From positions 28,025,798 to 28,089,797 of the forward strand of contig OX155960.1 in NCBI GenBank assembly GCA_944548615.1: DNA of 64,000 nt, in the 5' to 3' direction. Source of the DNA: Micropterix aruncella. Lineage: Eukaryota > Arthropoda > Insecta > Lepidoptera > Micropterigidae. Shown piece after piece: positions 10,483 to 20,650 of the stretch. The first letter of the stretch is position 1; each line of letters opens with the position of its first letter. A model generated the notes under the pieces. That model worked only from the letters and a program-made list of their open reading frames with translations. It was not told where the DNA came from and made no database searches. A program made the translations under genes and the position numbers.

Positions 10483-11619
10483 ATGCGAAGAAATATTACA
10501 TCAGCAGTAGCTTATAATAAATGTCAAAACTTTTCAATTGATGAGAAAATTGATTGCCTGTATAATGACATTTTGAACGCCCCGATAGATGCATTTGGAA
10601 ACCATGATAAATGTAGAAGTTTTTAAAATTGTTTGTCGGAAAATGAAACACTGGATGCAATGAGTTGTTTGATGGGTGACATTATTTGGGAAAGAATACG
10701 TTACATAACTTAAAACGTAGGTAGCAATACATGCAAGAAGCCTAATTCATGATGTAGATAGTAATGTTCTCGAAAGGTTTAACGGCATCATTGCAAAATT
10801 TATTGGTGGTAAGAGGACAAATTACATCCAAAAGCAGTCTTACCAAGCGCGATGTAATGCGGCAGTTATATCATTTAATACAAAACAGCCACTCTCAAGA
10901 TTACATAAAAAATATATAGGCAAAAGTCCCTCTGGCAGGATATCAAAAGTGGAATAAAGAAGACAGAGGCATTTAAGTAAATCCATTCTTTATAAAAGAA
11001 ATAAAAGCAGAAAGTTTTTTTGAAAAAAAAAACAATAATTCGCATTATATAGAACATTGCAACCAACCCGATGTTCCATCAGAAATATTCGAAAAAAGCA
11101 AAGCTCTGTTATTTCAAGAATTGGAAAATAGAAAAATGATCGATTGCGAATTGAAAAACTTACGGTTATTCAAGGTGAAAGCAGCGAGTGGTTGGAATTA
11201 CGAAGAAAAATGGTAACTGCGTCTAACTTTGGCAAAATTGTCAATAGTTAACAACACACAAAATGCGCCAATTTAGTTAAATCCATGACTGAAAATGGGA
11301 TTTGAGCAACGTAGCATCAATTTGCCATGGAAAAGAAAATGAAACAACTGCACTAGAATGAAAAATATGTCTAGAAAAAGTGGAAATTCAGCAATGTGGA
11401 TTATTCATTGACCCTAAATTTCCATTTTTGGGAGCTTCTCCAGATGGAATATCTGATGATTATATTTTTGAAGTCAAATTTCCCATTACAGCGCATAGAA
11501 TCTGTTTAACGGAAGCGACAAGAAAAAGAAAAGTGACATTTTGGAAACAGAAAGATGGAAAACTTGAAATCAGCATCAAACATCACTGGTACGTTCAAGT
11601 TCAAGGACAGGTCCATATA
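10483..11619 (+). pseudogene. YqaJ-domain nuclease pseudogene, N-terminal and central part
   Basis: The proposed ATG opens MRRNITSAVAYNKCQNFS. The frame is then broken several times by stops and small indels. Recognisable blocks include VLERFNGIIAKFIGGKR, QARCNAAVISFNTKQPLS, GKSPSGR, SEWLELRRKMVTASNFGKIV and a CHGKENE-like block. The last open stretch (11380-11619) holds the nuclease core: FPFLGASPDGI with the catalytic Asp, FEVKFP with the Glu-x-Lys pair, and QVQGQ. These belong to the YqaJ/lambda-exonuclease-like domain found in many uncharacterised insect proteins, often multicopy and probably transposon- or virus-derived. The reading stops at an insertion and resumes at 13565. No splice sites are needed, so it may be a retro- or transposon-borne gene. 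Function is inferred from the domain only. Confidence 0.75.
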
Positions 11620-12332
11620 TAATTTCTTTTTATTTATTTATTTTTTATTTTATTTCTGGAAAAATACAGCGCATACAATATACATACGTGTGCATAAATG
11701 TAGAAAAAAAAGAAAAACATTACGCCTATAATCGTTTATTACACATTTGGATTTCAGCATATTACACTTAAAAATTAATTATAAAATAAACAAAGTTCAT
11801 ATTAAATATAAAAAATATATAGAAAACCGATGGGAGAGGTAGGGAATTGGAAGTGATTAGGAAGAAGGAGTTAGACGATGGTATGTGTATATGTATATAG
11901 ATATAAATAAAGATATAGATAGGTCGTATAGTGGATATATAAATACAGATATTTATTGATGTTTATAGGTATTTATAGATATATAATAAATATTTATAGA
12001 TATTTATAAATATTTGTGGTAGCTACTGATATGTTGTATATATATCCTTCTAGCCGTGTTCGGCCACAGCGACTGCATTGTAGATTCTAGTGACTTCTTT
12101 AGTCTTCTCAGAGTCCACTGTTCGGAAGCAGTCAAGTGCGCAGGCTATATTATAGTGCACAGGTGGGCGCGCGACCACGGGTGCACTCTCTCTTCCTCCC
12201 TCTTCTGAACCCGATGGAACGGAGACCGTTACGACCAGAGAAAAGTTTGGATGCAGATAAAATAAAATAAATCAATTAATCGCTAACGCAGCAATGACTG
12301 TCATTGTTAAATTTTTACTCAATATTGCAGAG
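11620..12332 (-). other. 3' UTR-like part of the retro-insertion
   Basis: Non-coding. On the minus strand it contains the LINE-3'-UTR-like stretch around GTCGCTGTGGCCGAACACGG, then AT-rich sequence with TATATA/TAGATA runs, and ends in an A-rich tail at about 11622-11659. Confidence 0.45.
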
Positions 12333-13085
12333 CTATTTTTTCGGATTTAGTTCGTTTTTCACACTGTCATTTATGAAATTGGTAGTTATGGCTTGTGGTG
12401 ATGTTTGAGTTTTTTCTGGAGCTATTGTAGAGATGACCGGTGACTTATTGGTAGTTGTTGTAGTAGGCGGTGATATAGAAGATGCATTATTGGATTTATC
12501 CTGGTTTTCTGATGATCTCGTGTTGTTGCTCATGGGGCTGTGTTGAATACAGCATACAGTCTCTTGTTCCGACATTATACAAAATTGTGATAGTTTCCCT
12601 TTTGGCAAATCCCCCTCAGTGTTTGGACAATTTTTCGCCGGTAGACATACTCCTAAAACGCCATTTATTTCACATGACTCTTCACGGCAGTGTATATGCC
12701 AGGTCCCTTGGCACTTCCGCAAGGGCTCTTTCCAATACTGGTAACGGTGATTATGTTGAAAAGGCATTGGTTGTCAGCTATCGCCACTTGCAGAGGTCCA
12801 CCACTATCGCCTCCACAAGAGTCTCGTAATCCTTCTAAGCTGCCAGCGCACAATTGATCGTCCTTATACCTTGCGGTAACCTCCTTCTGAGAGTCTTTGC
12901 ATATAGTCTTCGAAAGGTGGCTGGTCAATCAAATCCACCACCACCTTCAGTAAGTCCTCCGATGTATCTTCAGCAAAGTCGATCTGACTTCAGCCAGTAA
13001 CTACAGCTCCCTTGTTTTCGATGGTCGACTTTTCCATAGACACGCTGGTCGAATATTTAAAGTGAACAGCTCAGACCGATCAGAT
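12333..13085 (-). pseudogene. Trypsin-like serine protease + CLIP domain pseudogene (intronless)
   Basis: Minus-strand fragments in order: SELFTLNIRPACLW; AVVTG followed by a stop where the conserved Trp is expected (TGA at 12990-12992); QIDFAEDTSEDLLKVVVDL; after a frameshift, KDDQLCAGSLEG and DSCGGDSGGPLQV, with the catalytic Ser and an Asp six residues earlier that predicts trypsin-like specificity; then GPGIYTAV. Directly after, in another frame, comes a six-cysteine CLIP-like domain (ESCEINGVLGVC, KNCPNTEG, FCIMSEQETVCC) and a Thr/Ser/Pro-rich tail ending in a stop. The His and Asp blocks of the triad are missing. Functional relatives are secreted arthropod immune or clotting cascade proteases, where CLIP normally precedes the protease domain; here it follows. 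No introns interrupt the domains, so a processed copy with internal deletion, or a tandem CLIP-SP protein, is likely. Confidence 0.75.
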
Positions 13086-13189
13086 CCTTCGGGACGCGTC
13101 CCGTGTTAACCGCGAGTTAATCCAGACTATAGAATTGCACTATAATCACTAAAATTTATTATTTAATTATTATTTAGAGGGGAGAAAAT

Positions 13190-13564
13190 TTTAAAATATG
13201 TTGACACTTAGAATTTAAATTTCGAATTTTATTTTGTTGTATAGAAAGTATATAACTAATTACTATAGGTATTAACAAGCTCGTTAGGTGCAATTGATTT
13301 GAATAATTCTTTAACGAACGTCGGTTGGTTGAGGTTGAAAATGTCGATGGTGGAGAAACAAGAGTCGTACGTGCTATCAGCCCATAAGCGATGGAATGTT
13401 TCCCGTAGTTGGTATTGGCACGAGATACCTCAAACGTGCGTGAATTGCGAATTAATCGCTGAGGAACGAAAAAACGTAAGTTTTCAACAAGGTATGAACT
13501 ATCTGTGGTATTGTGGATAACTTTAAAGAAAGTGTGCTGGAAAGAAACTGTAACTGGAACGATA
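13190..13564 (-). pseudogene. LINE reverse transcriptase C-terminal fragment
   Basis: The minus frame contains FKVIHNTTDSSYLVENLRFF and SRTFEVSRANTNYGKHSIAY. These align block by block with the C-terminus of the RT protein at 35462-37078 (YNIINNKIDSPYS, LFYLPRVNTNYGQNMYFY). The catalytic domain is missing (5' truncation), and an AT-rich 3' UTR follows to about 13140. It forms the 5' part of the insertion that breaks the YqaJ gene. Confidence 0.6.
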
Positions 13565-13850
13565 CATATAACTGGAAAGGAAGTGTGCCTATTTACATTT
13601 TGGTCTGGTAAAAACGATCTCCTCAAAACCGAATATATACAGACGAATGATTTGATTTGGACAAATGTCATGGAAAAAACTTGTTTGTTTTTATATGGAC
13701 TGTGTATTACCTGAAATTATCGATCCAGGAGTATGAAGGAATATGGATTTAAGGGAGCCTGAATACACTTTGAAAGAAGCAAATAAAAGAAACGACACGA
13801 TAAAACGAAAGAAATCGGTTCCTCTCCCTTGTCCAACGCTTAAGCGGTAG
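13565..13850 (+). pseudogene. YqaJ-domain nuclease pseudogene, C-terminal part
   Basis: Continues the family sequence after the insertion: ITGKEVCLFTFWSGKNDLL, IWTNVMEKTCLFLYGLC, then (one frame change) CVLPEIIDPG, an in-frame TGA, and RNMDLREPEYTLKEANKRN. In insect YqaJ proteins an aromatic-rich strand, a helix with repeated Phe/Tyr and a LPEI-DPR block form the C-terminus, so this completes the gene begun at 10483. It is disabled by the insertion, a stop and frameshifts. Confidence 0.6.
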
Positions 13851-14744
13851 TTAGTTTTCAGTGATTCCATCACAAAGTGAGCAAAGAACTCACAGAGAAT
13901 GTACTTGCCACAAGCAATATAGAGCCACCGAAAAGTACACGATATTCCAAATCTGTGCTGAGTACAGATCTAATTAATAATGATGAACAGGCTTTTGAAA
14001 ATGTATTATCATTTGATGAATTTTAATTACAAAAGTCGGCGCACCACTACAAAGCGACACTGTCAAGGCTACAAAAAGGAAGTCTCAAATGTACTGCGCA
14101 ATTTTAAATGTATTTATTCGTCTCTTTACATTTAATATGTATGTATCTACTCAGAAATAACAGACTACTTTGCCAACCAGAAATGTCTTCATGATTTTTT
14201 GTCTTAATGATTTTATATTTTAATTAATAATTATTTATTTTTAATGATGTGTATTTCTTTAAAGTTTACAATGATGTGCTTACAGTATCTAAAAATAAAT
14301 TATATTACTTTTTAATTAAATAATTTTTTAATGATAATGTACAAGGCGATGGGTGTCGTTATGTCCTCCTCAAAGAACTATTATACCGCGAATAAATAGT
14401 TCGATACACAATGTTGTTTTTTAATTCGATTCTAAATGTTTTTTCTGCCAAAAAATACTATCAAAAACTGACACTACAACTATCAAAAAAATACTAAAGC
14501 TGTATCTCACGGAACATGAATTGCGATTTATGTCATTTAAAAGCCCTTGGAAAACTGTATCCAAAACAGTTAACGGCATTTCTCCAATTGTCATCTATCA
14601 CCATTTAAAATAATTTTAAAATGTCGAAAATTAATTAGTGACAGGTGACTCTTCTTAATACAGTTTTTCAGGGGATTTCAAATGACATATCGCAAATGAA
14701 ATTCTGTAAGATATGGCTTCTGTCAATTTTTGACAGTGATAGTT
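13851..14744. other. No gene recognised
   Basis: AT-rich DNA; no open frame or repeat assigned. Confidence 0.5.
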
Positions 14745-15005
14745 TGGTTTAACAGTTGACAGCCAAAATCTAATGGGCGCATTCCAGGGTGATACTATCC
14801 CTATGTTCCAAATTTCAACTCAATCGGTTCAACGGCTCGGCAGTTATCGTGAGAGATTACATACAGGCAAACAGACATACATTTCTCTGAAAATGGTCTT
14901 AATCATCTTGGTGGACCTCAAAATGGACATCTCTATCGTTATCTAAACATTTTTTTCCGCACGATCACAACACCTTCCCTACCAGTGGCAGCCGGGAAAG
15001 TAATA
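14745..15005 (-). repeat. Dispersed repeat family U, copy 2
   Basis: A diverged copy: TTCCAAATTTCAACTCAATCG, GGCAGTTATCGTGA, ACAGGCAAACAGACA, AAATGGTCTTAATCATC and a final GCAGCCGGGAAAG follow the same order as in the other copies. Confidence 0.5.
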
Positions 15006-15289
15006 TAATGTTCAAGTTTAGATGATGATAAAGCGTAGCCTTCTTCACCAGCGTAGGTACATGACACTTGCATAATCCCAAAATATAAATCCCATTGCAA
15101 TAGTGTATACCTAGTGTGTTTAGTCCAGACATCGATAGCGAGTGAATATCGCTGCGAGATGAGTCAACATAATAAACACCTGCCCCGTCGCGAGGGGAGG
15201 GGGTAAGTAGGCGGGGCTTAAAAACTCAGATACGGTTTATTTTTTAAGTAGTACGTCGCCTTAATCACTCATAGGGCCGACAATCGCGT

Positions 15290-15700
15290 CCTTACTTATA
15301 GTTACAACCAGATTACTCCGGTCTCCCGACTGGTTACAGGTTCGAGGACGCTTGCGCGGTCCTCTCAATTACGTAGCGGTGATAAGGTGTCTACCGAATC
15401 TATCGCGGCCCACGTCATCTTTGCCCGGCTGTATCCGGTTTCGGGTAGCCGTTTCAAGAGCAGTTGCCGTAATGTTAACCGCCATTATCTCTATAGTTAA
15501 CAATACTATTTCCAGACGCCCCCGGCCGTCAGTCGGAATCCACAATCGATTGGCTGACGCCGCACGGTGCACAAACCGTCCAGGAGCGCCCGAAGGTTGA
15601 CTCCTAGAAAGAACTGATCCGTAGGCCAGAGTCCTACCCAGGCTCGCACTTCCGCATGGAGGCCACCGGATGGGTGTTGAACCGTGAGTTAGACCGAACC
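15290..15700 (-). repeat. Dispersed repeat family G, copy
   Basis: Reverse complement shares long blocks with 58150-58470: GCCTCCATGCGGAAGTGCGA, CTGGACGGTTTG.GCACCGTG, GCCAATCGA, CAGCCGGGCAAAGA and CGCGATAGATTCGGTAGACA. It is richer in GC than its surroundings. Frames on both strands are decayed or chance. Confidence 0.7.
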
Positions 15701-16149
15701 TAAACGCATGGTACTTAGTGACCTAACTGCAATATGGTTCATTAGCTCCCAATGCTAATCTGTAAAGCAGGTAGCTCCGACCCAACACATTAATATGCAT
15801 ATGAAAAACAAACTTAGTTAAGGCAAAAAACAAAAACAGGATTTCGGTCCCCTTTACGACATTCGCACATTCCAGCTATAAATATAACATAATAGCGATT
15901 ACATTATAGCTATAAATAAATAGTTGGCAGACACATAAAAACTTATCAAACGATCACCATTTTATTCAGCGCCAAATAGCAACTAATTAACTTATATTTA
16001 GCAACGTTTTCTATATAGCGTTTTCTCTCACACTTATATAACACTGTCTCCCTTGTCCTGTTGTTACCTTCTGAAGAATGGGGGCGGTGAGAGCCCCTCG
16101 TTTGTGCAGCAGACGTTTTTTAAACAGTTTAACTGTTGTTTTTAATTTC
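15701..16149. other. No gene recognised
   Basis: AT-rich spacer with a tandem-like TATAGCTATAAAT motif near 15880-15915; nothing else supported. Confidence 0.4.
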
Positions 16150-16465
16150 CAGGCCTATCATCCGACCAAAAGGGAAAGTATTGTGAACGCACATCTTTTT
16201 TTATTTTGAGCCCTCCGAGACGACTAAGGCCATTTCAAGATTGAAGTCTGTCTGTGTGTGTATTGCATCATTTGGCCATGGCAAGAGTTAAAAGGATCGT
16301 GGTTGAAGTTAGTCCACCAGAGGGCGCACTAATCATTTCTCTCTCTCGAAATATTGGACTTGAAGACTTGAAATTCAGTACACCTTGTAGTACACCAAAT
16401 TTAGTAGGTGCCTTATTGGCCCGAAATCAAATTGTGAAAATTTGATTGGAATATCTCATATTACA
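16150..16465 (+). repeat. Dispersed repeat family U, copy 3
   Basis: Plus-orientation copy with AGGGAAAGTATTGTGAACGC, a TG run, GCATCATTTGGCCATGGCAA, CACCAGAGGGCGC, CGAAATATTGGACTT and TTGGAATATCTCATAT. It abuts the LINE fragment that follows. Confidence 0.6.
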
Positions 16466-16915
16466 AGCGACACTATTCTCCGTCCTCCTACATGGAGCTG
16501 AGTCCTGGACACTCACAGAAAGGATGGCCAAGTGCTTTGAAGCGTTTGAGATGTGAGTGTATCGGAGAATGCTCAAAATATCGTGAGGCCAGAAGGTTCG
16601 AAATACAACAGTCCGTCAAAGAATAAATAAAAAAAGGCAGAGGTACTCAAATCCATAAAGAGACGCAAGCTTGAATACTTCAAACACATAATGCGCAACC
16701 CCAAAGACGAACACTTGCAAATAATAGCCCAGGGGAAAATTCAAGGCAAGAGAAGACCTGGGCGGCCAACGACACCATGGCTGCAAAATCTACGCCAGTG
16801 GTTCAAGCTGAGCACTGGCGCATTGTTTAGTGCAGCGGTCTCCAAGGCGGAAATTAGCAGGAAGATTGCCACCCCCCGTTAGGAGGCGGCACTACAAGAA
16901 AAAGAAGCTAAACTA
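16466..16915 (+). pseudogene. RTE-like LINE 3' end (endonuclease-RT C-terminus)
   Basis: Blocks in order are LLHGAESWTLTERMAKCFEA, VYRRMLKIS, then ORF 16691-16882 with MRNPKDEHLQIIAQGKIQGK, GRPTTPWLQNLRQW and AVSKAEISRKIATPR. This is the usual C-terminus of insect endonuclease-reverse transcriptase LINE proteins, with a GKRR-GR(P/R) basic patch before a W-L-NLR motif. Several stops and a frameshift break the upstream part, and a short AAGAAAAAGAAG tail follows. The fragment at 47920-48155 is a second copy of the same family. Confidence 0.7.
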
Positions 16916-17578
16916 ATAATATTTTAATTCCGCCACGCATTTTAATCAAATATTAACGCTGTCTGTTGACGATGAACCGAGAAACGAAACGCGCCGGTCG
17001 ACCCAGGCGGCGGTCATCCCGCGCGCTCCGCCACCGCTAGAGCCGCCCAAACACGTCCATCCACAGGCCGAGAGAGGGCGGACATCGATTTTATTTATGA
17101 AATTATTATTCAGATGAAATCAGTCCTTGGCTACTGTCTTGAGGTGACAACCGATTTTTTAAATTTAATCAGGATTGCTTAATCAAACATTTCAAGATAA
17201 GTAATTTATGAAGTCCATGCTGAGGTATGCAAAGAATGCGCTTGTTTTCAATTTTTGCCAATGAAGATTTTATTTCTGCCCATTTTCAGTTGGTTTTTGG
17301 TATAATCCACCTCGGCTAATTGCACACACACACACACACACACAACCAATACATGGCTCTATTATTAACTCACTGATCAATAAAATTAAAAAGTCTAGGT
17401 TTGGGGTATTGTATTAGATATTGGAAATCTTCTGACAATGTCACTCATTTAAAGGGAAGTATAAGCTATGTTTCTTTTCAATGATTGCATGTCGTGAGAG
17501 CAAGTATCATATGTTTTTGGTCTTTGTAACATGGATTAGAAGTATCAAAGAGGTATAGATTTTGGTACCTATTAGAGA
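16916..17578. other. No gene recognised; contains a (CA)n run
   Basis: A GC-rich patch near 16985-17070 and a (CA) dinucleotide run at 17322-17344. Otherwise AT-rich, with no coding signal. Confidence 0.5.
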
Positions 17579-17740
17579 TTTTTTATTTATTTATTTAAGA
17601 ATTAATTACTATAAAACATTGATTAGCTTACAAAAATAACAGGAACCGAATGGCAAAACCTTACCCTTTTGCTTATTTGTTTCTGTCACCCAACTGGGAC
17701 TAGCCCGTTCTAGGGTGGACAGGACTCCAATATTACAATC
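17579..17740 (-). mobile_element. Probable LINE 3' UTR
   Basis: At the left end (TTTA)n reads as an A-rich tail on the minus strand. Upstream lie AACGGGCTAGTCCCAGTTGG and GACAGAAACAAATAAGC, in the layout of LINE 3' UTRs. There is no coding part. Confidence 0.35.
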
Positions 17741-18249
17741 AAGTTTGCTTGATTGCTTGGTTGCCTACAAATGTACAAGTTTTAGTAAAAAGCTAATGAC
17801 ACTAAATTGCCCTAAAATGTGGTCTTCAGAATAAAATAAAAAATAATAATAATAAAAAAATATTAAAAATATATAATAAATAAAATGCAATTCCATTATT
17901 AAATCGGCAATAAATATAATATAAAATTCGATTAAATAATATAAATAAAGTTATATGTGAGAAAAGAAAGAAACAGTCATTATTATTTAATATTATGTTT
18001 TAAGTAATATAAGATTTAATATAAAAATACCTAGTCTAAAAGTATAATTCATTGTCAAAGTCAAATATTTTTTGGTAGTTAGTTCAATGTTGATGCTTTA
18101 ACAATAGGTTAAGTTTTAATTTAGTTGCTTGTTTTATTTATGATTTACAGGGATAGTGTTTCCAAATTGAGATAGGTTATTGTTTATTTGTTTTGCTTAC
18201 ATGTTTTATGCTAAATTTTGTCTGCATTTATAACGGCTAATTAAAGATA
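17741..18249. other. No gene recognised
   Basis: Very AT-rich (AATAATAAT and TATAAA runs); nothing supported. Confidence 0.4.
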
Positions 18250-20120
18250 AGCTCATTACCAGTCATAGAGAAGTGGCTTATGCATTTGAATCGTTTTTTG
18301 CAGATATTCCAGTTTCAACTACCAAGACGCTCAACTCATCTTCTATAGTGGCTGAATCTTTGCTCATACAGAATGTTCATAGATGTGATGTAGACTTTAG
18401 TTTTAAGTCGATCTATCCCATAGAAATTATTGAAACATTCAAAAATTTACATTTGAAAAAGACACTCGACCTGGATGGACTCTCTGTTAAAATTATTAGT
18501 TCTGTAATATATTCAATGGCCCCCCATTTATCAGCTCTTTTTAACAAATGTATTGAGACTGGCGTATTTCCTAATCTTATGAAACACAGTAAAATAGTAC
18601 CATTATTTAAAAGCGGTAGTAAAACCGACCCTACTAACTTCAGACCTGTATCGATACTGCCGACTCTTAGTAAGCTGTTTGAAAAAATTATGTTAAACCA
18701 GCTACTCATTCATTTCCACACATATAAATTAATGCACAAGAAACAATTTGGTTTCACACGGGGTCGTTCAACAAGCGATGCAGGTGTTGAGCTTATTCAT
18801 GAAATTTTTAATGCCTGGGAGGAGTCACGAGATGTAGTAGGCATATTTTGTGACCTTTCCAAGGCCTTTGACTGCGTACAGCACGACACATTGGTTAGGA
18901 AACTTGAACACTACGGCATTACAGGTAGCTCATTAGCCCTTCTTAAAAACTATTTAAATGATAGGGTTCAGAAGGTTGATGTTGGCGGAGAGAGATCATC
19001 CGGCTCGTTAGTATACATGGGAGTACCGCAAGGTTCAATACTTGGACCGTTCCTTTTTCTTATTTATATAAATGATTTACCTTACACAGTAAAGCCAAAT
19101 TGTGAGATAGTTTTATTCGCAGATGATACCTCTTTGCTATTCAAAGTAGGTAGACAACAAAATAATTATGACGATGTGAATGATTCTATCTCGAATGTTG
19201 TGGAATGGTTCACAGCAAACAATCTGCTACTAAATGAAAAGAAAACAAAATGTATAAAATTCTCACTTCCAAACGTAAAGCAAATAGGGCCAAATATTAT
19301 AATAAAAAATGAGCGCCTAGAACTGGTCGATTCCACTGTATTCCTTGGTATCACTTTAGATAAAAAGCTACAATGGGGCCCACACATTAAGAAATTGGCC
19401 GACAGGCTAAGTTCTGCGGCATATGCTGTAAAAAAAATTCGTAATTTAACAGATATAGACACCGCGAGGCTGGTTTACTTCAGCTATTTTCACAGCTTGA
19501 TGTCGTATGGCATCTTGCTGTGGGGTCATGCTGCTGACGCTGATAAAATATTTATACTACAGAAACGAGCCATCCGCGCTATTTATAAATTGGGTGCTAG
19601 ACAGTCGTTACGCGGAAAATTTAAAGAAATCAATATTTTGACACTTGCATCTCATTACATCTATGAAAACTTAATGTATGTGCATACAAATAAAGAACTG
19701 TTTTTAAAAAACTCTGATAGGCATGGTGTCAATACTAGAAATAAAAATAAACTTGCTGACCATAAAAGTCGACTCTCCAAAACCACAAAATCATTCAAAG
19801 GGCAATGTATACGCTTCTACAATAAAGTCCCAGTAAAAATGCAAAATTTATCTGTGATACAATTTAAGTCATTTATTAAGAAGAAGCTGTACTCAAAGGG
19901 CTACTATAAAATAAATGATTATCTAGACGACAAAGACCCTTGGAAATAAAATGGTTACCTCGATTATTAATATCACGTTATATATCACAATAATTTGTTA
20001 TAATGTCACAATATCTTAATTTTTTATCATTTATGTATGTTTGTACCTATGCATTATTGACGTCAAAAAGTTACGATTTCGTACTATTTTGAATAAAAAA
20101 CTTATGATTATGATTATATG
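18250..20120 (+). mobile_element. 5'-truncated non-LTR retrotransposon with intact RT frame
   Basis: Holds a long RT frame (18273-19949), a short AT-rich 3' UTR, an AATAAA at 20092-20097 and a (TTATGA)-type tail to about 20120. The endonuclease domain and ORF1 are missing, so the copy is 5' truncated and could not move on its own. Similar tail style and RT sequence link it to the dead copy at 6733-7975. Confidence 0.8.
18273..19949 (+). CDS. Reverse transcriptase of a LINE (endonuclease part missing)
   Basis: 558 codons without a break. The RT domain shows NFRPVSILPTLSKLFEK (about residues 122-138), QFGFTRGRST (158-167), [10 protein letters not shown] with the first catalytic Asp (193-202), [10 protein letters not shown] (250-259), and the catalytic box FADD at 282-285. 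A thumb region (LGITLD) and a C-terminal basic tail follow. Such proteins copy their own RNA at a nicked target site. The first Met is only the first in the truncated frame, as FESFFADIP is itself an internal motif of full-length relatives. The motif set places it near the CR1/Jockey group; the clade is undecided. An intact frame suggests a fairly young insertion. Confidence 0.85.
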   Translation: MAYAFESFFADIPVSTTKTLNSSSIVAESLLIQNVHRCDVDFSFKSIYPIEIIETFKNLHLKKTLDLDGLSVKIISSVIYSMAPHLSALFNKCIETGVFPNLMKHSKIVPLFKSGSKTDPTNFRPVSILPTLSKLFEKIMLNQLLIHFHTYKLMHKKQFGFTRGRSTSDAGVELIHEIFNAWEESRDVVGIFCDLSKAFDCVQHDTLVRKLEHYGITGSSLALLKNYLNDRVQKVDVGGERSSGSLVYMGVPQGSILGPFLFLIYINDLPYTVKPNCEIVLFADDTSLLFKVGRQQNNYDDVNDSISNVVEWFTANNLLLNEKKTKCIKFSLPNVKQIGPNIIIKNERLELVDSTVFLGITLDKKLQWGPHIKKLADRLSSAAYAVKKIRNLTDIDTARLVYFSYFHSLMSYGILLWGHAADADKIFILQKRAIRAIYKLGARQSLRGKFKEINILTLASHYIYENLMYVHTNKELFLKNSDRHGVNTRNKNKLADHKSRLSKTTKSFKGQCIRFYNKVPVKMQNLSVIQFKSFIKKKLYSKGYYKINDYLDDKDPWK

Positions 20121-20587
20121 ATAGTATAATTGTTTACAATTATGTATGTTAATATTTTTATTATTTATATTTTAATGTTTATTCGATTCGTATCTATGTA
20201 TATGTAGTATAATTACAGCTTTCTTGAGGCTGGGGTGGTACTCAATTCAGTCCATTATAAAATATGGAACCAAAAGAAGAGGTTTTCTTATAATAATTAA
20301 AGAATCGATAGAAAAGTGCGCTACTTCAGAGAGCAGACCTGTGTTGAAGAGATTGTATGTGTCTGGCATAAAATCACGCCGGCAAGTGTGACTGACTCAT
20401 GACGCCGACGCGAACACGTTCATTAGAATATTGACGGAGGCGTGACGAACGTACTCGTTGTATACGTTCTTATTTATTACAAAACCGTTAGGTTGATGCA
20501 TTGCGAGTCCAGCCAATTTCGCACATTTAATATACACATACACTCGCACATACACTTAACTGGTCAGGCCGCTGCCGAAAGTCCATA
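20121..20587. other. No gene recognised
   Basis: AT-rich, with a GC-richer stretch around 20380-20460; no feature assigned. Confidence 0.4.
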
Positions 20588-20645
20588 TAGGCCAGTCAAT
20601 TTGTATACGAAAACGACATCGACCTTGTAAAAAGTCATGCAGATT
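20588..20645 (+). repeat. Dispersed repeat family K, fragment
   Basis: TAGGCCAGTCAATTTGTATA followed by CGAAAACGACATCGACCTTG matches starts at 44357 and 56988. It stops right before the foldback element. Confidence 0.5.
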
Positions 20646-20650
20646 TATTT

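Larger units (their letters stand above)
11620..13564 (-). mobile_element. Retro-insertion splitting the YqaJ pseudogene
   Basis: The YqaJ frame stops at ..QVQGQVHI and resumes about 1.95 kb later at ..HITGKEVCLF. CATATA occurs on both sides (11614-11619 and 13565-13570) as a likely short target duplication. The insert is in minus orientation. Its 3' end is marked by a T-rich run (11622-11659 on the plus strand, i.e. an A-rich tail), and it contains a LINE RT C-terminus followed by a protease/CLIP pseudogene. Whether this is one composite insertion or two nested ones is not settled. Confidence 0.6.

Noticed and set aside
12482..12829. 115-codon plus frame
   Set aside because: Antisense shadow of the protease/CLIP pseudogene.
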